Source: an uncultured Lachnospiraceae bacterium
Lineage (GTDB): Bacteria; Bacillota; Clostridia; Lachnospirales; Lachnospiraceae
Direction: 5' to 3'
Assembly: GCA_947631755.1 (NCBI GenBank)
Contig: CANRMO010000101.1
Span: 1 to 8,401 of the forward strand
DNA: 8,401 bases
Position numbers and translations under genes: made by a program. The notes below the pieces were generated by a model that was not told the DNA's origin, did not search any database, and saw only the letters and a program-made list of their open reading frames with translations. Below are positions 1 to 6,242 of this stretch, in pieces (positions within the stretch are counted from its first letter, which is position 1; each line of letters starts with the position of its first letter).

Positions 1-284
1 AGGAGACGGAGGAGATTTATTTAAGGGCAAGGTATTATCAGCCAGCAGTGGGGAGGTTTTTGACAAGGGATAGCTATACCGGGGAGAAGGATGAGCCGCT
101 GAGTCTGCATCTGTATACCTACTGTAGCAATGATGGGGTCAATGGATGGGATCCAAGTGGGCATGATGCAATATGGCTGCAATACAGAGACGGTGCAAGT
201 GGATTTGGTCATACAAGTTTAGCGGTTCAGGGAGAGAGAAATAAATGGTATTATTTTTATTGGGGGCACGAGATGATGGATTAG
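1..284 (+). CDS. RHS-repeat protein, C-terminal end of core plus start of toxin tip (partial, 5' end outside window)
   Basis: The frame is open from the window edge (codons from base 3) to TAG 282-284. It shows the RHS core signature in order: YLRARYYQPAVGRFLTRD, then PLSLHLYTYCSNDGVNGWD, ending in DPSGH at 150-164. In known RHS/YD-repeat proteins the core forms a beta-shell around a C-terminal toxin, and the variable tip begins right after this DPSGH-type motif. Here the tip starts at about base 165 (DAIWLQYRDG, FGHTSLAVQ, WYYFYWG) and composition becomes AT-rich at the same point. The TAG is probably not the natural end: adding one base to the G run at 262-266 continues the sense reading in the next frame to 577. 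The toxin activity is unknown; the GHT motif is vaguely like papain-fold (NlpC/LRAT-like) tips, but no partner Cys motif is seen. The RHS assignment is firm, the tip function is open. Confidence 0.85.
   Translation, partial: ETEEIYLRARYYQPAVGRFLTRDSYTGEKDEPLSLHLYTYCSNDGVNGWDPSGHDAIWLQYRDGASGFGHTSLAVQGERNKWYYFYWGHEMMD
262..266 (+). other. G5 homopolymer at the frameshift of the RHS tip
   Basis: The run of five Gs spans the codons for Trp-Gly in WYYFYWG. The upstream frame stops 16 bases later at TAG 282-284, while the frame one base back is open for another 310 bases with toxin-like sequence. A six-G version restores one reading frame. Confidence 0.6.
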
Positions 285-577
285 GTCAAATACGGGGTGA
301 AGCTAAAAAAACTGATGAAGAAGTACAGATAACAACATGTTATTATCGTTGGCCACATACACTTTTAAATGACATTAAGGACAAAGTGTTTTGTTATTAT
401 GAAAAAGAATTAACAGGACTTATTTATATCAAGGGGAATTTTAAAAAGAGTCATAAAAAAGAAGTTAAGAAACAAAATTATACTATACCTAATACTGGAT
501 TTAATTATTTTATGTATTTAATACAAAAAAAGGAAATGAAAAACAGAAGGATTGGTGCGTGTCAGAGTAATAGATAA
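267..577 (+). pseudogene. Downstream half of the RHS toxin tip, shifted out of frame
   Basis: This frame carries on the tip sequence that the preceding frame loses. If the G5 run at 262-266 were G6, the protein would read WYYFYWG then ARDDGLGQIRGEA without a break, to TAA 575-577. The segment (about 103 residues) contains TGLIYIKGNFKKSHKK, a Lys-rich stretch, and ends in GACQSNR. An internal ATG at 245 lies upstream in this frame but has no ribosome binding site, so independent translation is unlikely. It ends 12 bases before the start of the next gene, as expected for a toxin followed by its partner gene. It may be a true inactivating deletion, a phase-variable tract, or a sequencing slip; the sequence alone cannot separate these. 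No enzyme family is recognised. Confidence 0.6.
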
Positions 578-589
578 GAAAGGATAGAG

Positions 590-634
590 ATGAAAAAGAA
601 AATTATTATATAAGGTATCATTTTTTGCACAATT
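590..634 (+). other. Severed signal-peptide leader of the lipoprotein gene (nonsense codon at 611-613)
   Basis: ATG 590 has a good ribosome binding site (AAAGGA at 579-584, 5 bases upstream) and reads MKKKIII, then TAA (611-613), then GIIFCTIMCMGC in the same frame as the downstream open frame. This is the layout of a lipoprotein signal peptide: three Lys, a hydrophobic stretch, and a Cys at the end (CMGC, a loose lipobox). Only the stop codon breaks it. A sense codon such as TTA would give an unbroken h-region. The native start is therefore very likely 590, not the ATG at 635, which has no ribosome binding site. Confidence 0.7.
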
Positions 635-1507
635 ATGTGTATGGGATGTTTTGTATATAATACACAAAAAAAGGAGAAGAAGCAGGATTTAATATTACAG
701 TTGCTGGAGTCAGATGTTCGTGATACGACAGAGCAGCATATTCAGAATATGGAAGAAGTGTACCAGCTTACAAATACACATATTTTGTATCTGGAGGGAA
801 AGAAGAGCCATAAAACAAAATTATGTTATGTAGATAGAAGAGGAAGAGATGAAACAATACTTGTGGAAAATGTAAAGTGTTTTGTTGAACTGGATGGGAA
901 AATATATTATACCAAACTGGATAAAAAGAATGAAATAGATGGCGGTATTTATTGTTACGATATTTCATCGGGGAGAAATAAGACAATTGTTCCAGGTAAG
1001 AGGAGTGTACAGTGGTTTTCGCTATATAATAATTCGCTTGTTTTTGTTTATGGAGATGGGATAGGGTTGTTTGATTTAAAAGAGCAAAAGCTTATAAGAA
1101 TATCAGATTATTTTCCGGGTCTGCCATTTAATGCTGTACTGATGTCAGAATATTTGATGTTTATTCAGGAAACCGGCGATGTGGAATTATTTTCTATAAA
1201 AGAAAAGGACTGCCAGATGATAATGGAACGGGATGCGATGTCTCTTGATACAGTGGCATGCATTGGAGATGATTTGTATATCGGGATGAATGCATATATT
1301 ATAGGTGGTAATTTTAATATAAAAAAATTAGATAAAAACTGGAATGGTTTGTGGAGATTTTCTTTGTCTGACTGGGAAAAGAAGAATCCCAATGCAATGT
1401 GTAAAATTTCAGATAAAACAGTACAAAAATTATATGTTTTTAATAATAAATTATATAACGAAAACTATGAAATGATTTTAACACAAGGTGGGTATAATTC
1501 TCCGTAG
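635..1507 (+). CDS. Beta-propeller-like lipoprotein, body of the gene (real start at 590 lost to a nonsense codon)
   Basis: This is an open frame of 290 codons ending at TAG 1505-1507. Starting from 590 it would be about 305 residues. After the lipobox-like CMGC comes a Lys-rich linker (NTQKKEKKQ), then repeating short units pairing an aromatic-rich strand with a turn, such as THILYLEGK, GKIYYTKL, GGIYCYDI, SLVFVYGDG, IGLFDLKEQ and DDLYIGMNA. These resemble the blades of DUF5050-type or similar beta-propellers in surface lipoproteins of Clostridia. The gene sits 12 bases after the RHS tip, so it may be a lipid-anchored partner or immunity protein of that toxin; this is inference from position only. 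As sequenced, a protein could be made only from an internal start without a ribosome binding site and without export, so the gene is probably inactive. It is AT-rich, unlike the genes beyond 2432. Confidence 0.6.
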   Translation: MCMGCFVYNTQKKEKKQDLILQLLESDVRDTTEQHIQNMEEVYQLTNTHILYLEGKKSHKTKLCYVDRRGRDETILVENVKCFVELDGKIYYTKLDKKNEIDGGIYCYDISSGRNKTIVPGKRSVQWFSLYNNSLVFVYGDGIGLFDLKEQKLIRISDYFPGLPFNAVLMSEYLMFIQETGDVELFSIKEKDCQMIMERDAMSLDTVACIGDDLYIGMNAYIIGGNFNIKKLDKNWNGLWRFSLSDWEKKNPNAMCKISDKTVQKLYVFNNKLYNENYEMILTQGGYNSP

Positions 1508-1735
1508 TGGGCATAAGAAAGGAAAAGAATACAAACCTCTTACGGCAACTGAGTTGAAGCAAAAGTATCATAAAAAGTTCAAAAGATAATTAAACAACAA
1601 AAATTAAATATTAAAGTTAAAAATATAGGTGGAGCAGCATTACAAGAATCCATGGGATCTGGTTTTTTGAATCCAAGTGGAGAAATAATAAGGAGAAGGG
1701 ATAGTATAACAAATGACAAGAATTTATATAATTGA
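1506..1735 (+). pseudogene. Orphan RHS toxin-tip remnant, frameshifted
   Basis: From 1506 one frame reads SGHKKGKEYKPLTATELKQK and on to a stop at 1587-1589. The next sense stretch lies one frame back (KQQKLNIKVKNIGGAALQ, then GSGFLNPSGEIIRRRDS) and ends at TGA 1733-1735. Adding one A to the A4 run at 1581-1584 would join the two into a single chain of about 76 residues. The start is telling: AGTGGGCAT (1506-1514) is identical to the SGH codons of the RHS core motif at 156-164, and TCT-CCG just before it would supply Ser-Pro if one T (1505) were removed. Orphan tips behind RHS genes commonly begin with such a scrap of core sequence, which is the basis of the call. The remnant overlaps the next gene's start by 23 bases, as toxin and immunity genes often do. 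No toxin family is recognised. Confidence 0.45.
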
Positions 1736-2144
1736 TCTTGGAAATCGCCAAGAAGAATATGCGGCTGCGTTGGAGTTTATTAAATCTATTGAAAATGAGA
1801 GAAATGAAACATTTGAGGAAAGAAAACAAAGAATGATTAAAATAGCAAAAAGAATTAATGTTTTAGTAGTGTGGATATTAATAATCCGGAAGATGTGTGT
1901 ATTGAAGAGAAATTGAATGATTTTTTGCAGGAGGTATATGAATGTAGTGATGGAGCAGAGAGTAATGGAAATATTCTGGAAGTTGTATCTGGAAAATGTT
2001 TAGTTATGGGTGAAAAAAGGGAAAAAATTTGAAGATTCTGTAGGTGTTCCATATATTTATGATTTAAGAGATGGTGGAAAAAAGAGATTATCTAAAAAGG
2101 ATAGTAGGTGGTGGTATTGCTATTATAATTACCCTATGGATTAA
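1713..2144 (+). pseudogene. Putative immunity-type protein, broken by two compensating frameshifts
   Basis: ATG 1713 follows AGGAGAAGG (1691-1699) at a slightly long spacing of 13 bases. The first frame gives MTRIYIIDLGNRQEEYAAAL through KIAKRIN (about 1859). Sense then continues one frame back as SSVDINNPEDVCIEEKLNDF through SGKCLVMGEK. After the A6 run at 2013-2018 it returns to the first frame as GKKFEDSVGVPYIYDLRDGG, ending WWYCYYNYPMD at TAA 2142-2144. With one base added near 1857-1862 and one A removed from the A6 run, this is a single acidic protein of about 143 residues. Small acidic cytosolic proteins placed directly after a toxin tip are typically immunity proteins, and here the gene overlaps the tip remnant. 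I do not recognise the family, so the immunity role is inferred from context. Confidence 0.5.
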
Positions 2145-2147
2145 AAA

Positions 2148-2404
2148 GCAAAGCTTGTAAGTCAAGGGAAAATTGAGGAATAAGTCAAAGAGTATTTGAA
2201 GCTTCAAATAGAAATACGTATCTGGAATCTTTAAAAGAGTATAGAGAAGAAAAAAAGCTGGATAAATTGATTGAAATTTTTGAAAAAGAACAGTGGTTTT
2301 ATTTGGAGAAATGTAAGTATTTTATGTTAGATAACAGATTATCCTGCGTCAGAGCGGAGATCACTCCGTTCTGGCGCAGGGACTGCTTTCTGCATTATAT
2401 TTAA
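2148..2404 (+). pseudogene. Unidentified gene remnant, C-terminal fragment
   Basis: A short piece reading AKLVSQGKIEE (2148-2180) hits TAA at 2181. One frame back the sense continues as ISQRVFEASNRNTYLESLKE, then EEKKLDKLIEIFEKEQWF and LEKCKYFM, with no break until TAA 2402-2404. The last 23 or so codons run through the hairpin at 2343-2380 and look non-native, so the original stop was probably lost. There is no credible start codon or ribosome binding site. The pattern of an alternating Leu/Lys helical end with Tyr and Phe is faintly like the C-terminal helices of Fic-domain proteins, but that is a weak impression. It could equally be another immunity or tip fragment of the same cassette array. 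It is best treated as decayed AT-rich accessory sequence. Confidence 0.3.
2343..2380. terminator. 17-bp hairpin between convergent transcription units
   Basis: The arms 2343-2359 and 2364-2380 pair over all 17 positions (15 Watson-Crick and 2 G-U) around a four-base loop, ATCA. It lies 51 bases past the stop of the minus-strand ABC operon and at the end of the plus-strand remnants, where a bidirectional terminator would be expected. Neither side has a clean U-run: GACTGCTTTCTGC follows on plus and ATAATCTGTTATCT on minus. It may therefore be only a weak intrinsic terminator, a 3' stabilising stem, or a copy of a dispersed palindromic repeat. Confidence 0.55.
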
Positions 2405-2431
2405 GGTGCAGGCGGCAGTTTCGGAATAGCT

Positions 2432-4225
2432 TTAACTGCTGGCAAGTACAAGTTCGTAGTACCTGCCTTTTTTTTGCATCAACTCTTCGTGGCTGCCGTC
2501 TTCTAAGATCGTCTGATTGTCAATATAGAGGATCCGGTCGGCGTTTTTGATCGTGGAGAGACGGTGGGCGATGACAAAGCTGGTGCGCCCTTTGAGGACG
2601 ACCCGCAGCATATCCTGTATCATGCGCTCGGTCTCTGTGTCGATATTGCTTGTGGCCTCGTCAAGAATAATGATTCCGGGGTCTGCCAGGATCAGGCGGG
2701 CGAATGAGAGAAGCTGTTTTTCGCCGCCGGACAGCTCTGTTCCCACACTGGAGATCCTGGTCTGGTAGCCGTCTTTTAATTTCGTAATAAACTGGTCCGC
2801 AAATACGGTTTTGGCGGCCTCTATGCATTCCTCGTCGGTGGCGTCCGGCCGGGCAAAGCGGATGTTTTCCATAATTGTATCCGTAAACAGGTAGGTGTCC
2901 TGCATCATCACGCCGATCCGGCGGTGAAGGGATTCCTGTGTCACCTGCCGGATATCGATGCCGTCCACACAGATCGAGCCGTCATCCACATCGTAAAAGC
3001 GGTCTAAGAGACTTACAATCGTGGTCTTTCCGGCGCCTGTGGGGCCCACGAGAGCGACCATCTGGCCGGCCTCGATGTCGAGGGTGAGATTTTTCAGAAC
3101 CGGATCTTCCGGGCGGTAGCCGAAAGTGACGCCGCGGAAGCTGACCTGTCCCTTGAGGGCAGGCATCTCGCGGGCATCCGGAGAATCTTTCACGAGAGGA
3201 TCGGTGTCCAGAACATCAAAAATCCGCTCGATATTCGCTGTTGCGTTGGCGATAAACTGCAGCCGCTGGCAGATGATGCACAGACAGGAAGAAAAGGTCG
3301 TCATATAGGTGGAGACCGTGACGAGAGCGCCGAGACTTAAGGGGCTCTTTAGTCTTGTAATGATGAAAAGGGCTGTCGCGTATATGACGACGACATTGAT
3401 AATCCGCACGATTCCGTTGCTCATGGGGAAGAAAGCCTCCCGTATATGGGTCGTCCGGATAAAGGCTGACCAGTAGTGGCTGTTTAGTTCGTCGTGTATG
3501 TCCCGATTGAGCGGCTCTCTGTTAAAGGACTTAATGACCTCCAGGCCGCTTATGTCCTCTGCCACAAAGGCGGTGCGGTTTCCGTATTTGTTCCGGTCAA
3601 CATTAACCCTCCGCTGGAGTGACCTGGCCAGGGCCCAGAGGATGAGAGCCAGCGGGATACTGATGAGGACGACCACACAGGCGAGGCGGATCTCGATGAC
3701 GCAGACACAGACAAGGCTGAAAAACATAAGGAAGATGTTGTCGATGATGCGAGTCATGTCATTGATAAAGAAATCCGCGATCTCATCGGTGTAATTTGTG
3801 ATGCGGACCAGTATTTTCCCGGTGGGGCGGCTGTCGTAGTAATCAAAGCTCAGGCTCATCAGCCGCTCAAAGAGATCTTCCCGGAGCCTGCACACGACAT
3901 TGTTGCCCAGGCGGTTGGAGGCGTAGTTGCAGAAAAAGTTACTCACGGTAAATCCGATGCTCAGCGTGATCCAGATAGAGAGGATGATGGTGGACAGAGA
4001 TATCATATTGTCCGGGACAATGCCATTCTTTGGGAGAACCCGGTCGATAATGATCTGGTTCAGGGCGGCCGGGATCAGCGAGAGAAGGCTGGACACCACA
4101 AGAAGAGCGATCACCCGGATATAGGTCGCCTTGTAGGAGGCGGCATAGGAAATCATTCTCTTAAGCATAAACAGATTAAATTTATTCTGTATGACCTCAT
4201 CTTCGTAATATAAATTTTTAGCCAT
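2432..4225 (-). CDS. ABC exporter half-transporter, catalytically intact subunit of a heterodimer
   Basis: A 597-residue fused permease-ATPase (type IV/ABCB-like exporter). The N-terminal half (about 30-335) carries six hydrophobic membrane segments, e.g. VIALLVVSSLLSLIPAAL, LACVVVLISIPLALILWAL and INVVVIYATALFIIT. The C-terminal half is an ATPase with A-loop Tyr370, Walker A GPTGAGKT (394-401), Q-loop Gln442, signature LSGGE (498-502), Walker B IIILD with catalytic Glu523, and H-loop His554. The start at 4225 was chosen over an in-frame ATG at 4267 because AGGAGG (4233-4238) sits 7 bases before it. It is the second gene of the operon, 71 bases after its partner. In BmrCD- or TM287/288-type pairs, the subunit with the intact Glu hydrolyses ATP together with the partner's LSGGQ, which fits here. 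Substrate is unknown; drugs, peptides or lipids are all possible. Confidence 0.92.
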   Translation of the reverse strand: MAKNLYYEDEVIQNKFNLFMLKRMISYAASYKATYIRVIALLVVSSLLSLIPAALNQIIIDRVLPKNGIVPDNMISLSTIILSIWITLSIGFTVSNFFCNYASNRLGNNVVCRLREDLFERLMSLSFDYYDSRPTGKILVRITNYTDEIADFFINDMTRIIDNIFLMFFSLVCVCVIEIRLACVVVLISIPLALILWALARSLQRRVNVDRNKYGNRTAFVAEDISGLEVIKSFNREPLNRDIHDELNSHYWSAFIRTTHIREAFFPMSNGIVRIINVVVIYATALFIITRLKSPLSLGALVTVSTYMTTFSSCLCIICQRLQFIANATANIERIFDVLDTDPLVKDSPDAREMPALKGQVSFRGVTFGYRPEDPVLKNLTLDIEAGQMVALVGPTGAGKTTIVSLLDRFYDVDDGSICVDGIDIRQVTQESLHRRIGVMMQDTYLFTDTIMENIRFARPDATDEECIEAAKTVFADQFITKLKDGYQTRISSVGTELSGGEKQLLSFARLILADPGIIILDEATSNIDTETERMIQDMLRVVLKGRTSFVIAHRLSTIKNADRILYIDNQTILEDGSHEELMQKKGRYYELVLASS

Positions 4226-4232
4226 GGCTGTT

Positions 4233-4238
4233 CCTCCT
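4233..4238 (-). promoter_or_regulatory. Ribosome binding site deciding the start of the second ABC gene
   Basis: On the minus strand this reads AGGAGG, a full consensus, 7 bases before ATG 4225 (protein start MAKNLYYEDE). The longer in-frame start at 4267 would place this site inside the coding region and has no comparable sequence before it. Confidence 0.85.
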
Positions 4239-4296
4239 GTTATATTTGAAAGGTATTTTTCCGACACAGTTTTCCTATGCCGGAGAAAATTTCACA

Positions 4297-6105
4297 TTAT
4301 ACTTCGCTTCCGATCTGCTGGCGGTAGACTGCGGCGTATCTTCCGTCTAAGGCCAGCAGCTCTTCAAAGGTTCCCCGCTCGGCGATGGCTCCGTTCTCAA
4401 AGAACAGGATCTCATCGCAGTCAGCCAGCGCCGGTGCGCGGTGGGTGGCGATGATCCGGGTCTTATCGCTGCTTGCTTTTTTTATATTTGTAAATATTTT
4501 TCGCTCAGTCTCAACGTCCAGTGCACTGGTGCAGTCGTCCAGCACGAGGACCGGGGCGTCTTTGTAAAGTGCTCTGGCAATGGCCACGCGCTGTTTCTGG
4601 CCGCCGGAGAGGCCGAACCCCTTTTCGCCGATGACCGTCTCATAGCCGTCCGGGAAAGAGTAGGCAAATTCATCTACTTCCGCCAGCCTGCCGCATTCCA
4701 AGATCCGCTCTCTGTTGCCCTCCGGACGGTAAAATTCAATATTAGCGGCAATTGTATTGGAGAACAGAAACACATCCTGCATGGCGTAGCTGTATGTGCG
4801 GGCGATCTCGCTCCGGTCAAAGCAGTGAAAATCTTCCCCGTCGATGGAAATGCTGCCGTCGGTGAAATCTGTGAACCCCTGCATAACTTTTAGGAATACA
4901 GATTTTCCGCTGCCCGTTTTGCCCATGACGCCGATTTTTTTCCCGTAGGGGATATCGACACTGACATGCTGCAGCAGTTCTTTTTCCTCTGTAATGACAG
5001 AGACGTCGGAAAAGGTGATGTGCGGGCGGGCGGAGACGGATTTTTCACCGAATTTCCCGGATACGGGGTCAGGCAGCTCTAAGAGCTGGAAAACTCTCTT
5101 GGCGGAGACCTTTGAATCCTGCACATCCCCCAGGATAAACAGGATATCGACAAAGCATCCGGCCATGTTCAGCAGATAGCCGAGGAAGGCAGAGTACTCG
5201 CCGTCGGTCATCTGAAAATGGGAGGCCAGATAGATGCTGATGATCATCGTGATCAGCATGAGTATCTGGTCCATGGAATCGTAGAAGAAGAAATAGCGGT
5301 ATCTCGTTTTGCCAAAGTTCGTGTAAAAGTCCCGGAGATCCCGGCTTTTGTCAGAAAAGCGGCGGTAGCGGTACTTTTCGCCGGCGTAGGCTTTGATCGT
5401 GCGGATCCCGTAGATGCTTTCCTGTGCCTCTGTATTCAGGGCCGAATTTTTCTTCCACAGATTGTCATAGTATATGCCACTCTTTTTGATGAAACCTTTT
5501 GTGATAAATAGATACGCCACAAAAGTGATGAGCGGGCACACCATGAGCAGGACGCTGGTCCGGAACAGAAAATAAGCTGCCAACACCAGATAAAACACGC
5601 AGTCCAGAAGGAATGGAAATGTGGCAACGTAAATGTTGCGCACCCGCGATGTGTCCGAGTTGGCGATGGAGAGGAGCTCTCCATTTGTGTAGTGTTTTAA
5701 AATGTCCGGGCCGGTGTGGTTTATTTTTTGTACAATATCTGTGCGCATCTCATTTTCTACTTTGACAGATACATAGTGGATGATGTTCCACCGGGCGTAA
5801 AATGTGACAAAGTAGATCCCCATTAAAAGGAAAAAAGCGGCGCTGAGGACAAATAAGATCTGCCACAAATTTTCCGGCGGCAAATCATCGATTAAAAAGG
5901 AGAAAATACTGGAGTTTGCCACCGGCCTGCTCCCCAGCGCCGGTTTGATGACCCGGTCTACCATCAGAGATATGATCTGTGGTTCAACGAGCATGATGCC
6001 CATGCGGGTCAGGCCGAGAATGGCGCAGACAATAAGCGGTATGTATATTTTTCTGTAATAGCGCAGTGCTTTTATCATATAAGATGTTTTTTCTTTCTTT
6101 TTCAT
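4297..6105 (-). CDS. ABC exporter half-transporter, degenerate-site subunit of a heterodimer
   Basis: A 602-residue fused permease-ATPase and first gene of the operon. Membrane segments include IYIPLIVCAILGLTRMGI, ILFVLSAAFFLLMGIYF, FLLDCVFYLVLAAYFLF and LMLITMIISIYLA. The ATPase has Walker A GKTGSGKS (395-402), Q-loop Gln443, canonical signature LSGGQ (499-503), Walker B VLVLD (519-523) and H-loop His555. The residue after Walker B is Asp524 (LDDCTSALD), where active exporters have Glu, and the A-loop aromatic is missing. DDCTS in place of DEATS is typical of the non-hydrolysing half of heterodimeric exporters such as BmrC/TM287. Its normal LSGGQ completes the active site of the downstream subunit. 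ATG 6105 is preceded by GAGGG (6112-6116) at 6 bases. The gene is divergent from the two-component genes, so it is a likely target of that system. Confidence 0.92.
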   Translation of the reverse strand: MKKKEKTSYMIKALRYYRKIYIPLIVCAILGLTRMGIMLVEPQIISLMVDRVIKPALGSRPVANSSIFSFLIDDLPPENLWQILFVLSAAFFLLMGIYFVTFYARWNIIHYVSVKVENEMRTDIVQKINHTGPDILKHYTNGELLSIANSDTSRVRNIYVATFPFLLDCVFYLVLAAYFLFRTSVLLMVCPLITFVAYLFITKGFIKKSGIYYDNLWKKNSALNTEAQESIYGIRTIKAYAGEKYRYRRFSDKSRDLRDFYTNFGKTRYRYFFFYDSMDQILMLITMIISIYLASHFQMTDGEYSAFLGYLLNMAGCFVDILFILGDVQDSKVSAKRVFQLLELPDPVSGKFGEKSVSARPHITFSDVSVITEEKELLQHVSVDIPYGKKIGVMGKTGSGKSVFLKVMQGFTDFTDGSISIDGEDFHCFDRSEIARTYSYAMQDVFLFSNTIAANIEFYRPEGNRERILECGRLAEVDEFAYSFPDGYETVIGEKGFGLSGGQKQRVAIARALYKDAPVLVLDDCTSALDVETERKIFTNIKKASSDKTRIIATHRAPALADCDEILFFENGAIAERGTFEELLALDGRYAAVYRQQIGSEV

Positions 6106-6158
6106 GATGATCCCTCGCTTTTATGTTTCTGTCTGTCCTGTTTTTTAAGCTGGATATC

Positions 6159-6187
6159 AGTATAGCGCAGATGTGGGCAGAACGCAA
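6159..6187 (-). promoter_or_regulatory. Candidate promoter of the ABC operon (proximal)
   Basis: On the minus strand, TTGCGT (6182-6187) and TATACT (6159-6164) are separated by 17 bases. Transcription would begin near 6152 and give a leader of about 47 bases to ATG 6105. The -10 box is good and the -35 box is partial. Confidence 0.5.
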
Positions 6188-6213
6188 GAAACTTGTGGTT
6201 TAATAAAAGATTA

Positions 6214-6242
6214 ATTATACAAAATGAAAATCTGGATGTAAG
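6214..6242 (-). promoter_or_regulatory. Candidate promoter of the ABC operon (distal, overlaps the tandem repeat)
   Basis: On the minus strand, CTTACA (6237-6242, 4 of 6 to consensus) and a perfect TATAAT (6214-6219) are 17 bases apart. The -35 box lies inside the first copy of the 11-bp repeat, so a regulator bound there would touch this promoter directly. The leader would be about 100 bases. Confidence 0.45.

Noticed and set aside
245..577. Separate 110-residue gene starting at ATG 245
   Set aside because: There is no ribosome binding site, and its first codons only restate the upstream frame's sequence shifted by one base; it is better read as the shifted end of the toxin tip.
1855..2052. 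Minus-strand 65-codon open frame
   Set aside because: It lies opposite the three-part immunity-like gene, whose sense strand has the more protein-like sequence; no ribosome binding site or domain is seen.
4226..4267. Longer N-terminus of the second ABC gene from ATG 4267 (MSEKYLSNITGG)
   Set aside because: A consensus AGGAGG lies 7 bases before ATG 4225, inside this extension, and there is no comparable site before 4267.
4256..4289. Inverted T/A-rich sequence in the 71-base gap between the ABC genes (TTTTTCCG and CGGAGAAAA) as a terminator
   Set aside because: The pairing is short and imperfect with no U-run placed correctly; read-through to the second gene is expected.
4441..4893. 150-codon plus-strand open frame
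   Set aside because: It lies opposite the clear ATPase domain of the first ABC subunit; GC-rich antisense frames stay open by chance.
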